64,000 nt of DNA from Glaciecola sp964643575 (GCA_964643575.1 CAZXTD010000003.1:1-64000); one strand, 5' to 3'. Shown: positions 51,787-61,661, counted from the stretch's first letter. A program made the numbers and translations. The notes: generated from the letters alone by a model not told the origin.

Positions 51787-53902
51787 ATGCAAGGTATCGA
51801 TTCGTCAGTTTCTGAAGAAATTGATTCACATCCGGAAAGCGAAATTTCCTACATCTTGGGTGACTTTTTAGTACTTACCCAGTCAAAAATACTCCTTAAG
51901 TCGGGCGAAGAAGTCACGATAGAGCCTCAAGTGCTAGAAGTGCTTATATACATGTGTGAAAATGCATCGCATTACGTACTTTTACAAGACTTACACGATA
52001 ATGTTTGGAAAGAGAGAGTAGTAAGCGATGCTGCAGTACGTCGCTCCATAAGTAAACTAAGAGCTCTTTTGTCAGACGGAACCGAGCAACAATATATTAA
52101 ATCTCAACACAAAAGAGGTTACAAACTCGATTATAATGTTGAAAAGAAGACGCTGAACCTACCATCGCTATTGTCAGACTACTCAGCAAAAAACACTTCT
52201 AAGCCCCTTTCTGATTTAAAGAACACGTTTACGAATAATGCTGTTTCCAAACGCTTAATTTATGCGGCTCTATTGTTACTATGTTTGATAACTTATTTTG
52301 GCTTCCAGAGTATTCAAGAAGACAAAGTATTTTCAAATTTAGTAGATTTTCCGGGTGAAAAAGTACATGTCACAGTAAGTGAAAGCGGAAAATATATTGC
52401 TTTTGCAGGCAAGGTATTTGACTTTCAAGGTTATCAATTATTTATAGCAGAGACTGACACGCTAAAGGTTAGGCAGGTAACAAATGATGCCAACAATATT
52501 GTGCGAGCCGCAATTGATGAGAGTTCAGGATACGTGTACTTTATAGATATGAGTTTAGGCCAGTCTAAACTGAGTCGAGTAGCAATAGATCAACAAACTT
52601 ACTCGCCACCAGAAGTGCTTATAGATGATTACTATTTACTATCTGACGTAGACGTTGCGAATGATGGTGAAAGTTTATACTTTTCTGGTGTAAAAGAAAA
52701 AAATCAAACTAGNNNNNNNNNNTCAATATTCTTCTGAACAAGTAATTGCGATTACTGAAGCCCAAGCGAAAGGAGAGCATGACTATCGGGTTGCACTAAA
52801 CTCGGACAAGAAGCTACTTGCCGTTGCGACAACAAAAAACCGAGGTACGGAACAAGAAGTTACCGTGTATAACATTCAAAATTGGAGTGTAAAGACACGT
52901 ATATTGCACCCTAATCCTATTTACTCTCTTATTTTTGATAAAAACAATAACTTCTATATTCTTGATACTGACCAATTAACCAAAATAAACATTGGTACAG
53001 GTGAAAAAACGATTGCTAAGGATATTGAATTAGATGGGGTCATAGGAGTAGATTTATTATCTGAAGGGCAATTTGTCGCTTTAAAAATAAAAAAGAAAGA
53101 CAAAATTTATATTGAGATATCGTTACCTGAGTTTAACGCAAATACCCAAAGACTAGTCGAAAAAGGAAAACAATCGATACAACAATTAGCGTTTTCACAC
53201 ATCGACAATACATACTTTATCATTGAAGAAAATGATGGCGTGAATACGCTGTCGATTAGACCTAATAATGGGAAAGACAAACAAGTCTTATTAGAAACAA
53301 CAATGTCGATGAGGATTGTGGAAGCTTCATCAGACGGAAGTAAAATGCTAATGTTCATTGATGGCTTGCTTGCACTGTTTGACACACTCAATGGAGAAAT
53401 TGACTACATATCAACAGGAAGTGAACATTTGTATAACGATGCTGCTTTTTCGTTAGACGACCGGGCTGTTTATTATGGAATCCAAACAAATGCCAGTTGG
53501 CAGGTTCGACGATATGACTTATCTAGCAAGATGTCAGACACTTTAATCCCTGGCTTCAAATCACTTAGAGAAGTAAATAATGGATTACTGCTAGTTGGAG
53601 AAAACGGTAAGTTATTTTTTTCTGAAAGTCTTGACAGTGTAAGTGCAAAAACACCCCTGTTAGATATCTATATCGAACCGCCTTGGCATTCGGTGAATGA
53701 CTATGTTTATTGGAACGACTTTGATGGTAAGCATATTGTTTTCAATGCTTACAATTTCAAAACCGACACTTTAACCTCTTCACTGTTTAGTAAATCTCAC
53801 GTTGAGCACGAATTTGATGTCAATCCGAACGGAACTAATGCCTTATTAATTCGCACTAACTTGCCCGATACCGATATTCAAGTTGTTAGTCCAACTTTTT
53901 AA
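51787..53902 (+). CDS. ToxR/CadC-like membrane regulator with TolB-like periplasmic domain (split by scaffold gap)
   Basis: N-terminal winged-helix DNA-binding domain of the OmpR/ToxR type (FLVLTQSKILLKSGEEVTIE, then VLEVLIYMCENA and VVSDAAVRRSISKLRALL, ending HKRGYKL), a single membrane helix (LIYAALLLLCLITYFGF), then a long periplasmic region with repeated beta-propeller blades like TolB/DPP-IV. A 10-N gap interrupts blade sequence at KEKNQT; the frame resumes directly as QYSSEQVIAIT, so the true gap is a multiple of three and may be zero. The start is uncertain: ATG 51787 is used, but a TTG at 51727 would add 20 residues. It follows the cluster terminator and may sense export products or envelope state. 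Confidence 0.75.
52713..52722. other. Assembly gap (10 N) inside the ToxR-like gene
   Basis: Coding sequence continues on both sides in what must be one gene; 10 N does not preserve the frame, so it is a placeholder. Confidence 0.9.
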
Positions 53903-53963
53903 TATGCGTAACTTTGATTTTGATATCTTCTAAAACAGTTTCAAATATATGTCTTGTGCCATG

Positions 53964-55103
53964 TTAAACCTTCGGCACGACCTTATAAACACCTTTACCA
54001 TCAACACCAACATAAACATAGCCATCGGGGCTAATGCTTAAACTGCGAACGCGCCCAATGCCTTCAAATAAGCTAGAATGCCCAGTTACGTCATTGCCGT
54101 CCATTTGCACCAATACGACTTGCGCAAACTTAAGCGAGCCCACCAGCATATGGCCGTTCCATTCAGGATAATTATCGCTGTCTACAAATACCATGCCTGA
54201 AGGTGCGATTGACGGCGTCCACTGCCAATCTGGCTGGGCCATGCCTTGTTTAGCTGTGATGTCTGTAAAGCTTGTGCCGCTGTAATTAATGCCGTAAGAA
54301 ATCACTGGCCAGCCATAGTTAAGTGATTTTTGAATACGGTTTAATTCGTCGCCACCGCGCGGGCCATGCTCGTGCGTCCAAATATCACCTGTTTTAGGGT
54401 GCTTAGCCATACCTTGCGGATTACGGTGACCATAAGAATAAACACTCGGGTTAGCACCTTCTTGACCAACAAAAGGATTGTCTTTTGGAATGCTGCCATC
54501 GTAATTAATACGATGCACTTTACCGGCGTCTCTGTCTAAACGTTGCGGATTAACGTCGCGCTCGCCCCTATCGCCAATCGTAAAGTATAAAAAGCCATCG
54601 TTGTCAAACTCTAAACGGCTGCCAAAGTGGCGAGAGTTAGTATCGTTGGGGCCTGCCTCAAAAATAACTTCGACATTAGTTAAGGCCATCTCATTTTTAT
54701 CAAATTTGGCTCTAATTATCGATGCATTGCTGCCCTCTTCTTCACCTTCAAATCCTGAGTAGGAAATGTATAACCAACCATTTGACGCGTAATCAGGGTG
54801 CTTTTCAATATCAAGCAGGCCGCCTTGGTTTCGGGCGTCTACTTTTGGTACGCCAGCGATTTTTTCTTCGTGCATTTCACCGTTACTGATGAGGCGCAAA
54901 TCGCCGCTTCTGTCGGTTACCAGCATATCTGTTTCGTTTAACCAAACCATTCCCCATGGCACAACTACGCCATTGGTAACATTGACTAACTCATATTTTG
55001 TGTCGCTGTCGTTTGGAGTTATAGCAGGTGAATCAACTTGACTATTTGCGCAAGCAGTAATGCCAGTAAAAGAGAGAGCGATGACTAATGAACGAATTTT
55101 CAT
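53964..55103 (-). CDS. PQQ-dependent aldose sugar dehydrogenase-like lipoprotein
   Basis: A 379-residue soluble glucose/sorbosone dehydrogenase-fold protein (six-bladed propeller), related to YliI/Asd. Signal MKIRSLVIALSFTGITAC with a lipobox-like ITAC, so a periplasmic lipoprotein. Family motifs: PWGMVWL, VDARNQGGLLDIEKHPDY, NSRHFGSRLEFD, YSYGHRNPQGMAKHP, WTHEHGPRGGDELN and GINYSGTSF; His and Arg of the active site are in these. Start at 55103 has AGGA upstream and gives the signal peptide directly. Single gene, convergent to the ToxR-like regulator. Confidence 0.85.
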   Translation of the reverse strand: MKIRSLVIALSFTGITACANSQVDSPAITPNDSDTKYELVNVTNGVVVPWGMVWLNETDMLVTDRSGDLRLISNGEMHEEKIAGVPKVDARNQGGLLDIEKHPDYASNGWLYISYSGFEGEEEGSNASIIRAKFDKNEMALTNVEVIFEAGPNDTNSRHFGSRLEFDNDGFLYFTIGDRGERDVNPQRLDRDAGKVHRINYDGSIPKDNPFVGQEGANPSVYSYGHRNPQGMAKHPKTGDIWTHEHGPRGGDELNRIQKSLNYGWPVISYGINYSGTSFTDITAKQGMAQPDWQWTPSIAPSGMVFVDSDNYPEWNGHMLVGSLKFAQVVLVQMDGNDVTGHSSLFEGIGRVRSLSISPDGYVYVGVDGKGVYKVVPKV

Positions 55104-55464
55104 GGTGTATTCCTGATTAAAAGACGTAATAAATACACTTTTAGGCACAGAAGAGTTCAATTTTTGATGTACAAAGCTAAATAAGAGGCAAGTAAAATTT
55201 ATATCGATAGGCTAAACGAGTATGAGGTCAAAACAACTTATTTTCTACTGTATTCTATACTTAGCAACGAACTTGTAATAGTGGAAGGAAATAACTACAA
55301 TGGTCAAATTAAGTCTTTTTTAGTCACCTTCAGTCATTAAAAGCATATATAATAATTTAATATAACAAAAATAATGTTTATAATTTTTTGTTTTAGGCGT
55401 ATTTTAGAATCGTACATAAGTTTTTGCAAAACACGGTACATATAACCACTTAAGGGACAACACT
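55104..55464. other. Intergenic region between divergent sugar dehydrogenase and pntA
   Basis: No gene or clear operator seen; AT-rich, especially 55320-55400. It must hold the two divergent promoters. Confidence 0.3.
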
Positions 55465-57039
55465 ATGGCTGTAATTGGAACACCAAAAGAAACCTATAAG
55501 AGCGAAGCTAGAGTCGCCATGACGCCAGAATCGGCTCGACAAATACAAAAACTCGGGCACACCTGCATTATTCAAAGTGGTGCTGGTCAATTAGCAGGAT
55601 TTTCTGACGCCTTATACAAAGAAGCAGGCGTTGAAGTTGTTAAGACTGCCAAAGCACTATGGGAAAAGTCGGATATTATTAGTAAAGTCCGCGAGCCCAA
55701 TACGAAAGAACTCGCACATTTAACTGCAAACAAAACCCTAATTAGTTTTTTTAATCCTGCTGGCAATACCGCTGGTATGGATGCTGCAAAAGACGCTAAA
55801 GCCGCCGTAATTGCTATGGAAATGGTACCGCGTATTTCGCGCGCCCAAAAAATGGACGCATTGAGTTCAATGGCAAATATTGCAGGCTACCGAGCAGTTA
55901 TTGAAGCAGGAAATAATTTTGGTCGTTTTTTTACAGGCCAAATTACCGCTGCTGGCAAAGTACCGCCTGCCAAGGTGTTAGTTGTAGGTGCTGGTGTGGC
56001 GGGTCTTGCAGCAATTGGCGCTTCTACTTCTTTGGGCGCAATAACCTATGCCTTTGATGTTCGCCCAGAAGTAGCTGAACAAGTTGAAAGTATGGGGGCG
56101 GAGTTTGTTTATTTAGATTTTAAAGAAGAACAACAAGACGGCGCAGAAAGCGGCGGCTATGCCAGTGTGTCGTCTCCTGAATTTAGAGAAGCACAACTAA
56201 GCAAATTTAGAGACATTGCACCTGACATCGATATTGTCATAACCACTGCCCTCATTCCAAACCGAGATGCGCCTAAGCTTTGGTTAGAAGACATGGTTGC
56301 TGCAATGAAACCGGGCTCAGTGATCATTGATTTAGCCGCAGAACGTGGCGGAAACGTTGAGGGAACAATTGCTGACGAAAAAGTAGTGACTGATAACAAC
56401 GTTACGATTATCGGTTATACCGACTTCCCCTCACGCATGGCTTCACAAGCAAGTAGCTTATATTCAACCAATATTCGCCATATGCTAAGTGATTTAACAC
56501 CCGACAAAGACGGTAATATTAACCACAACATGGAAGATGACGTGATCCGCGGGGCAACGGTAAGCTTTGGTGGTGAAACCACTTTTCCACCACCACCGCC
56601 TAAGGTGAAAGCCATCGCGGCACAGAAAAAGCCCGAAGTAAAAGAACCCACGCCTGAAGAAATAAAAGCTAAAGAAATAGCCGATTTCAAAAAAGCCACC
56701 CGCAATCAAGTGACCTTGTTAGGTATTGGTACTGTGCTTTTACTGGCTGTGGGCAGCGTTGCGCCCGCTAGCTTTATGCAGCACTTTATTGTGTTTGTGC
56801 TGGCGGTTTTTGTTGGCTTTCAAGTTATTTGGAATGTGAGTCATTCGTTACACACGCCATTAATGGCGGTGACTAATGCGATTTCTTCAATCATTATTTT
56901 AGGGGCTTTAATGCAAGTCGGCTCTGGGTCTTGGTTGGTGATTGCGCTGGCAAGCTTGGCCATATTTATGGCTGGCATTAATATATTTGGTGGCTTTTTG
57001 GTCACGCGTCGCATGCTTGCCATGTTTCAAAAGTCTTAA
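55465..57039 (+). CDS. pntA: NAD(P) transhydrogenase subunit alpha
   Basis: Membrane-bound, proton-driven hydride transfer between NAD(H) and NADP(H), with PntB. The 524-residue protein has domain I (~1-380) with GTPKETYKSEARVAMTPES, RISRAQKMDALSSMANIAGY, the NAD-binding VLVVGAGVAGLAAIGAS and DLAAERGGNVEGT, then a charged, Pro/Lys-rich linker and four C-terminal membrane helices (~415-515). RBS AAGGGA. pntB follows after 12 bases. Confidence 0.97.
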   Translation: MAVIGTPKETYKSEARVAMTPESARQIQKLGHTCIIQSGAGQLAGFSDALYKEAGVEVVKTAKALWEKSDIISKVREPNTKELAHLTANKTLISFFNPAGNTAGMDAAKDAKAAVIAMEMVPRISRAQKMDALSSMANIAGYRAVIEAGNNFGRFFTGQITAAGKVPPAKVLVVGAGVAGLAAIGASTSLGAITYAFDVRPEVAEQVESMGAEFVYLDFKEEQQDGAESGGYASVSSPEFREAQLSKFRDIAPDIDIVITTALIPNRDAPKLWLEDMVAAMKPGSVIIDLAAERGGNVEGTIADEKVVTDNNVTIIGYTDFPSRMASQASSLYSTNIRHMLSDLTPDKDGNINHNMEDDVIRGATVSFGGETTFPPPPPKVKAIAAQKKPEVKEPTPEEIKAKEIADFKKATRNQVTLLGIGTVLLLAVGSVAPASFMQHFIVFVLAVFVGFQVIWNVSHSLHTPLMAVTNAISSIIILGALMQVGSGSWLVIALASLAIFMAGINIFGGFLVTRRMLAMFQKS

Positions 57040-57051
57040 GGAGAATAGCAA

Positions 57052-58488
57052 ATGGATTATGGATTAACGACGGCGGCATACGTTGCTGCAGCTGTTCTTT
57101 TTATCTTGTCATTAGGTGGTTTATCAGATCAAGAAAGCGCCAAACGCGCGGTTTGGTATGGTATTGCGGGCATGACTTTAGCGGTAATTGCCACCTTAGT
57201 TGGCCCCGGTGAAGGCCTTTGGGGTTTGTCGGTAGTTTTGATTGCCGCAGGCGGTATTATTGGTTTTTACGTCGCCAAAAAAGTACAAATGACCGAAATG
57301 CCACAACTCGTTGCCGCGATGCACTCGCTAGTTGGGCTAGCAGCGGTGTTTGTAGGCTTTAATGCATTTATCGAGCTTGAGCGCGTGCTCGCTATGGGCA
57401 GCTTTGAACAACGGTCACTTGAGGGTTTTGCTGCTCTTTTAGCGAAAAAGAGTGAAGTTGAGCAAAGCATACTCAAAGTGGAAGTGTTTTTAGGTATCTT
57501 TATTGGTGCGGTTACCTTTACCGGCTCTGTTGTTGCCTTCGGTAAATTGGCGGGTAAGCTCAGCTCAAAAGCAGAAAAGCTCCCCGGTGGACACTTTTTA
57601 AATGCAGGCGCCGCTATTTTAAGCCTTATTTTGTTGTTTAGCTTTATTAATGGCGCCGGTGTGTGGACCCTAATTTTAGTGGCCTTACTCGCGTTCTTTA
57701 TCGGTTATCACCTCATTATGGGAATTGGCGGTGCTGATATGCCAGTGGTAGTGTCGATGCTAAACAGTTACTCAGGTTGGGCAGCCGCCGCAATTGGGTT
57801 TTCGCTAGGTAATGACTTGCTGATTGTTGTTGGTGCACTGGTTGGTTCATCAGGCGCAATTTTAAGTTACATTATGTGTAAGGCGATGAATCGCTCGTTT
57901 ATTTCCGTTATTTTGGGCGGTTTTGGTAATACACAAGGCCCTGCTATGGAGGTTGAAGGCGAACAAGTCGCGATTGACTCAGACGGCGTGGTTGCAGCTC
58001 TTGAAGATGCCGACAGCGTAGTAATTGTGCCAGGTTATGGTATGGCAGTGGCACAAGCCCAACAAGCTGTAAGCGAACTTACCAAGCGCTTACGCGCTAA
58101 GGGTAAAGAAGTAAGGTTTGCAATACATCCAGTTGCAGGCCGCTTGCCCGGTCATATGAATGTATTACTCGCTGAAGCGAAAGTACCGTATGACATTGTG
58201 CTTGAAATGGACGAAATTAACGAAGATTTTGCGCAAACCGATGTAGCCATTGTCATTGGCTCAAACGACATCGTTAACCCAGCAGCTCAAGAAGACCCCA
58301 ACTCACCTATTGCTGGCATGCCGGTGTTAGAAGTGTGGAAAGCGAAACAAGTCTTTGTATCTAAACGCGGCCAAGGAACTGGCTACTCAGGTATCGAAAA
58401 CCCTTTGTTTTATAAAGAAAATACGCGTATGTATTACGGTGATGCTAAGGCGAGTATCGACAAATTGTTGTCTCAACTGGACGCTTAA
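57052..58488 (+). CDS. pntB: NAD(P) transhydrogenase subunit beta
   Basis: Second transhydrogenase subunit, 478 residues: about nine membrane helices (~5-265) forming the proton channel, then the NADP(H)-binding domain III (~295-478) with VVIVPGYGMAVAQAQQAV, IHPVAGRLPGHMNVLLAEA, GSNDIVNPAAQEDPNSPIAG and SKRGQGTGYSG. All are standard for PntB. RBS AAGGAG. A terminator follows. Confidence 0.97.
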   Translation: MDYGLTTAAYVAAAVLFILSLGGLSDQESAKRAVWYGIAGMTLAVIATLVGPGEGLWGLSVVLIAAGGIIGFYVAKKVQMTEMPQLVAAMHSLVGLAAVFVGFNAFIELERVLAMGSFEQRSLEGFAALLAKKSEVEQSILKVEVFLGIFIGAVTFTGSVVAFGKLAGKLSSKAEKLPGGHFLNAGAAILSLILLFSFINGAGVWTLILVALLAFFIGYHLIMGIGGADMPVVVSMLNSYSGWAAAAIGFSLGNDLLIVVGALVGSSGAILSYIMCKAMNRSFISVILGGFGNTQGPAMEVEGEQVAIDSDGVVAALEDADSVVIVPGYGMAVAQAQQAVSELTKRLRAKGKEVRFAIHPVAGRLPGHMNVLLAEAKVPYDIVLEMDEINEDFAQTDVAIVIGSNDIVNPAAQEDPNSPIAGMPVLEVWKAKQVFVSKRGQGTGYSGIENPLFYKENTRMYYGDAKASIDKLLSQLDA

Positions 58489-58513
58489 TTACTATAGTTT
58501 AATACAATATCAT

Positions 58514-58547
58514 TACCCGCTTTGTTTCTATCAAGGCGGGTATTTTG
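58514..58547 (+). terminator. Rho-independent terminator after pntB
   Basis: TACCCGC and GCGGGTA are perfect complements with a 15-nt spacer (partly paired CTT/AAG inside) followed by TTTT. Confidence 0.8.
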
Positions 58548-58623
58548 TATACGCGCGAGTAGTATCTCGATTTTATGGGCAATATTCAGTGATGTATAAA
58601 TTCTACGTTTGATGCCGAAAACT

Positions 58624-58643
58624 TGTATGACGGTCGTCATACA
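58624..58643. promoter_or_regulatory. Palindromic operator of the toxin-antitoxin pair
   Basis: TGTATGACG-GT-CGTCATACA is a perfect inverted repeat with 9-bp arms, 42 bases before the antitoxin ATG. Position and symmetry fit autoregulation by the ribbon-helix-helix antitoxin. Confidence 0.75.
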
Positions 58644-58685
58644 GCTATGATGTACCAATCAGTAAAATAAACATCAGGCAACCCT

Positions 58686-58949
58686 ATGTCACGGATTAAC
58701 GCTAGGCTCGACAAAGATCGTCTTGAAAAGTTAGAAGCACTCAAAAAAAATCTCAATGCATCAACGACTGAAGTTGTTTTGCAAGCACTAGATGAACTGC
58801 ATGAGAAGCAAATGGGTAACAGTGAAAATAAAATTCACGCCCTCTTAAACAGCGGATTTGTTGCCTGTGGTGAGGCCGAGTACGACTTATCCTCAAATCA
58901 CAAAGAATATTTACAAGATGATTTAGCGAAAAAATATGATAATCGTTGA
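58686..58949 (+). CDS. Ribbon-helix-helix antitoxin (VapB-like)
   Basis: An 87-residue protein with an N-terminal RHH DNA-binding segment (MSRINARLDKDRLEKLEALKK..LNASTTEVVLQALDELHEKQ) and a C-terminal tail that would wrap the toxin. Its gene overlaps the PIN-domain gene by 14 bases. A perfect palindrome lies just upstream. Antitoxins of this kind neutralise their toxin and repress the operon. Confidence 0.8.
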   Translation: MSRINARLDKDRLEKLEALKKNLNASTTEVVLQALDELHEKQMGNSENKIHALLNSGFVACGEAEYDLSSNHKEYLQDDLAKKYDNR

Positions 58950-59355
58950 TACAAGCTATTGGCTCGCATTGGCCAATAAAAATGATCAATACCATGAGTT
59001 AGTCTTGAACAAGACGCAATACATTAATGATACGCTAATCACCACTTGGCCCGTGATCACCGAAACTTGTCACATGTTACTCAGTCGACTAGGTGTAAAT
59101 GCTCAAATCAAATTTGTACAAAATATTACCTCTTTTTGCGACGTGTTTGAGTTGCAAAAAAAACATTTAAATCAATGTGCCGCGCTTATGTTGAAATACA
59201 AAGACTTGCCTATGGATTTGACAGACGCTTCGCTTGTGGTGCTTGCTGAAGAGTTGAATGAAGGCAAAATTTTGAGTACCGATAAACGAGATTTTGATAT
59301 TTACCGTTTCAAAAACCATCATCCTTTTTCTAATTTATTGTTCGATAATCAATAG
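58936..59355 (+). CDS. PIN-domain ribonuclease toxin (VapC-like)
   Basis: A 139-residue PIN nuclease. The four acidic residues of the active site are present: Asp5 (IIVDTSYWLAL), Glu43 (VITETCHMLL), Asp97 (MDLTDASLV) and Asp116 (LSTDKRDFDIYR), so it should be active. VapC toxins cleave tRNA or rRNA when the antitoxin is lost. Gene overlaps its antitoxin. The pair is a compact insertion between pntAB and the coq7 operon. Confidence 0.85.
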   Translation: MIIVDTSYWLALANKNDQYHELVLNKTQYINDTLITTWPVITETCHMLLSRLGVNAQIKFVQNITSFCDVFELQKKHLNQCAALMLKYKDLPMDLTDASLVVLAEELNEGKILSTDKRDFDIYRFKNHHPFSNLLFDNQ

Positions 59356-59417
59356 TTAAACAAGCTGATCTTTTAGTTGGATTAGCCAAATAACAAAAAG
59401 CTAGGTACTCTCCCTAC

Positions 59418-59612
59418 TTAACAGTCTCGATAATCTTCTGCCTTTGCATCCCTGAAAATCTCAGTGGTGAGTAGCCTTTTGTAACGCCTTTGTCGCCGCC
59501 TCGCTTTAGCTGGGTTCGCTCGCCAGCTGGCGCGTTTGTCTCGCACCACTTCGTCAATATCTTCAGCAAAGTTTATGTTTTTGGCATCGCGAGGAGATGT
59601 TCTTTTGTTCAT
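59418..59612 (-). CDS. Small basic hypothetical protein, 64 residues
   Basis: Highly charged, Arg/Lys-rich protein (RDKRASWRANPAKARRRQRR) with no membrane segment. Good RBS (GGAG) before ATG and 12 bases downstream of the previous gene, so it looks like a real third gene of the coq7 operon. It could bind nucleic acid; function unknown. Confidence 0.6.
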   Translation of the reverse strand: MNKRTSPRDAKNINFAEDIDEVVRDKRASWRANPAKARRRQRRYKRLLTTEIFRDAKAEDYRDC

Positions 59613-59624
59613 ATGAATCTCCGT

Positions 59625-59963
59625 TTAATTAAACAATGTTAGTTGTTTATCTTTACTTATTTTTCGCCAAAGTAGCGAATTGCGATTAAGTACAAATAAA
59701 TCTAACTCGCCAGAAATAACATCGAGGCACATAGATTCTGCGTGCACTAGCTGCGTATCGGTCATATTCAGGTAAGCAGGTGGCGCTATAAACTCTGTCC
59801 ACTGCCCGCCACACAAATTATCGAGCACTATGCGCTGAAAACAATGATTTTCAGTGACCGGCGAGGCTAGGTTCCTGGCGGAAACTAACGCTGGAAGTTT
59901 CTCAGATGTTAGATATAAATAATTTTGTTGTAGGACTTGTCTTTGTTTGAGCGAAAGCGTCAT
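59625..59963 (-). CDS. Hypothetical protein, 112 residues, coq7 operon
   Basis: A soluble protein with SEKLPALVSARNLASPVTEN, CFQRIVLDNLCGGQWTEFI and PAYLNMTDTQLVHAESMCLD. I do not assign a family. It starts 12 bases after the coq7 stop on the same strand. No signal peptide or membrane helix. Confidence 0.65.
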   Translation of the reverse strand: MTLSLKQRQVLQQNYLYLTSEKLPALVSARNLASPVTENHCFQRIVLDNLCGGQWTEFIAPPAYLNMTDTQLVHAESMCLDVISGELDLFVLNRNSLLWRKISKDKQLTLFN

Positions 59964-59974
59964 GTTTCGAGCAC

Positions 59975-60526
59975 TTATATTCTCTTAGCAAGCACAACCG
60001 CACCTGCAGAACCTTTGCCAATAAGCATACCCCACCATTTCATAAGGCGTGTGGGCTTTGTTGTCATTAATTGCAACGCTTCTTGCATGTGGTGGCGTTC
60101 ATCTGCGTGGTACTCTTTCATCTTTTTCATAAATGAAACCATAACAGGGTGAGCATCGGTGCGTAACAGTTCTATTTGCTCGCGATAATGTTCATCCACA
60201 AAAGATTCAACGCAATAAATTGTGTAAAAAACGTAGTCTTTGCCGAATAAAGCGGGCAGCGCCCCTGTTATAAAACCAGCCACAGCCCAAAATAGAAGCA
60301 GCAAACTTCCCCTAAAGTGATGAATAATCTCCTCGAAACCTGCTAAATGCTGTTTTTCAGTCTTTAGATGTTGTTGCGCAAATTGGCGAATGTCTTCATC
60401 ACCTCTGAACCAATTTACAAATAGGATTCCTCGGTAAATCCAAACCGCGCCTGCCTCACCGGCATGGCTCGCTCTTAACTCTGCTTTACTTAAGCAAGAT
60501 AGCCTTGTCGACTTGACTGTTTCCAT
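59975..60526 (-). CDS. coq7: Demethoxyubiquinone hydroxylase-like di-iron protein (Coq7)
   Basis: Di-iron monooxygenase that hydroxylates demethoxyubiquinone in ubiquinone synthesis. The 183-residue protein keeps the Coq7 signature: RASHAGEAGAVWIYRG, a second set EKQHLAGFEEII, the membrane-associated FWAVAGFITGALPALFGK, and the second half VESFVDEHYREQIELL and YHADERHHMQEAL. These give the two E..H / E-x6-E..H metal sets. Slightly short of the usual ~200-215 residues. Heads a minus-strand operon with two small hypothetical genes. Confidence 0.85.
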   Translation of the reverse strand: METVKSTRLSCLSKAELRASHAGEAGAVWIYRGILFVNWFRGDEDIRQFAQQHLKTEKQHLAGFEEIIHHFRGSLLLLFWAVAGFITGALPALFGKDYVFYTIYCVESFVDEHYREQIELLRTDAHPVMVSFMKKMKEYHADERHHMQEALQLMTTKPTRLMKWWGMLIGKGSAGAVVLAKRI

Positions 60527-60908
60527 AAGCGTCTCTATTTCATGAATATGTCATTTTTACCACATAAAACATAAGTAGATCAGCGGCGACATGCGAGAGG
60601 ACATAATCGCCGATACGAGCGTAAAAAATTAGGTACGCAAGTTAAAAACTGAGAAACTAAACACTCACGGGTCGTGTGCTTATTGAAAATCCAAGACAGG
60701 TTCTTTGTGACCTCTTTTGTATAGTTCTCGACATCCTTTTCAAATTTGGATTTTTTACTACTGTGCCATATTTTATATTGATTGGGTTATGACGGAATTG
60801 AATGCGGTTAAACGCTCGATTAGCAAAGATCAAAAACTTTTCGGCGCTACCATAAGTGCCAGTGAAAATCGAATAGGCAGCTTCCTCGTCGATTGTTATA
60901 TCTTGAGC
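60527..60908. other. Intergenic region upstream of coq7
   Basis: No gene I can support. A 71-codon plus-strand frame exists but has no RBS and overlaps the response regulator end. No clear terminator or operator. Confidence 0.35.
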
Positions 60909-61661
60909 TTACACAAATACCGCCGCTACTAAGTCAGCTTTAAAAGACTTGCCCACCGGAATTGATTGCCCATTCGACAAGGTAACTCCAAGTCTTTCAT
61001 CTTCGACTGTACATAGTTCTCTTATCATTGAACGACGCACCATGAACCGTCGATGGACCTGAATAAAATCATGCTTGGGAAGCACCAAAGCGATATGCTT
61101 AAGACTATCGCGTAATAAATGCTTACCATCGCTGTGATGAATATCGACATAATTGCCATTGGCAGCAATCCAGTGGATGTTTTCAACCGGAATAATTCGA
61201 ACGTTAGCACTGGACTTCACCACCAATTTAGAGACGGCTTGCTTATACGCCCATGCTTGTTGAGCATTGATTTGCTCTCGATAGACAGAATTGTTGCCCA
61301 AGGCCGCTTCAAGTTTACCTATGCATTGGCTAACACGTTTGTCATCAAACGGCTTGAGTAAATAATCAATTGCATAAAGCTCGAATGCGCTTACTGCATA
61401 ATTTGAATAGGCAGTCACAAAAACAATGAGTGGTGGTGAACTAAGCGTCAATAGTTGCTTTGCTAGGGTCAAGCCATCTTGTCCTGGTATTTGAATATCT
61501 AAAAATACGGCATCGGGCTGATGCTCGTCGACAGCTTGCAGTAAACCAGCGCCCGAGCAAAATGTTTGAATAACTTGCCAATTGTCATGTTTGGCTAGGG
61601 CATCGACCAAATTAGCGCGAGCCATAGGTTCGTCGTCAACCACTACAACACTATACGTCAC
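60909..61661 (-). CDS. LytTR-family response regulator (second copy)
   Basis: A 250-residue response regulator. Receiver (~1-120): VVVVDDEPMARANL, phospho-Asp in AVFLDIQIPGQDG, T in VFVTAYSNYA, Lys in DYLLKPFDDKR. LytTR domain (~150-250): IHWIAANGNYVDIHHSDGKH, FIQVHRRFMVRRSMIREL and LSNGQSIPVGKSFK. Overlaps the end of its kinase gene by 11 bases. Paralogous in layout to the 33.4-kb pair but clearly a distinct gene. Targets unknown; the divergent NHL-protein gene upstream of the kinase is a candidate. Confidence 0.92.
   Translation of the reverse strand: MTYSVVVVDDEPMARANLVDALAKHDNWQVIQTFCSGAGLLQAVDEHQPDAVFLDIQIPGQDGLTLAKQLLTLSSPPLIVFVTAYSNYAVSAFELYAIDYLLKPFDDKRVSQCIGKLEAALGNNSVYREQINAQQAWAYKQAVSKLVVKSSANVRIIPVENIHWIAANGNYVDIHHSDGKHLLRDSLKHIALVLPKHDFIQVHRRFMVRRSMIRELCTVEDERLGVTLSNGQSIPVGKSFKADLVAAVFV

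Noticed and set aside
60717..60932. 71-codon plus-strand frame upstream of coq7
   Set aside because: No RBS, odd composition, and it runs into the end of the convergent response-regulator gene.
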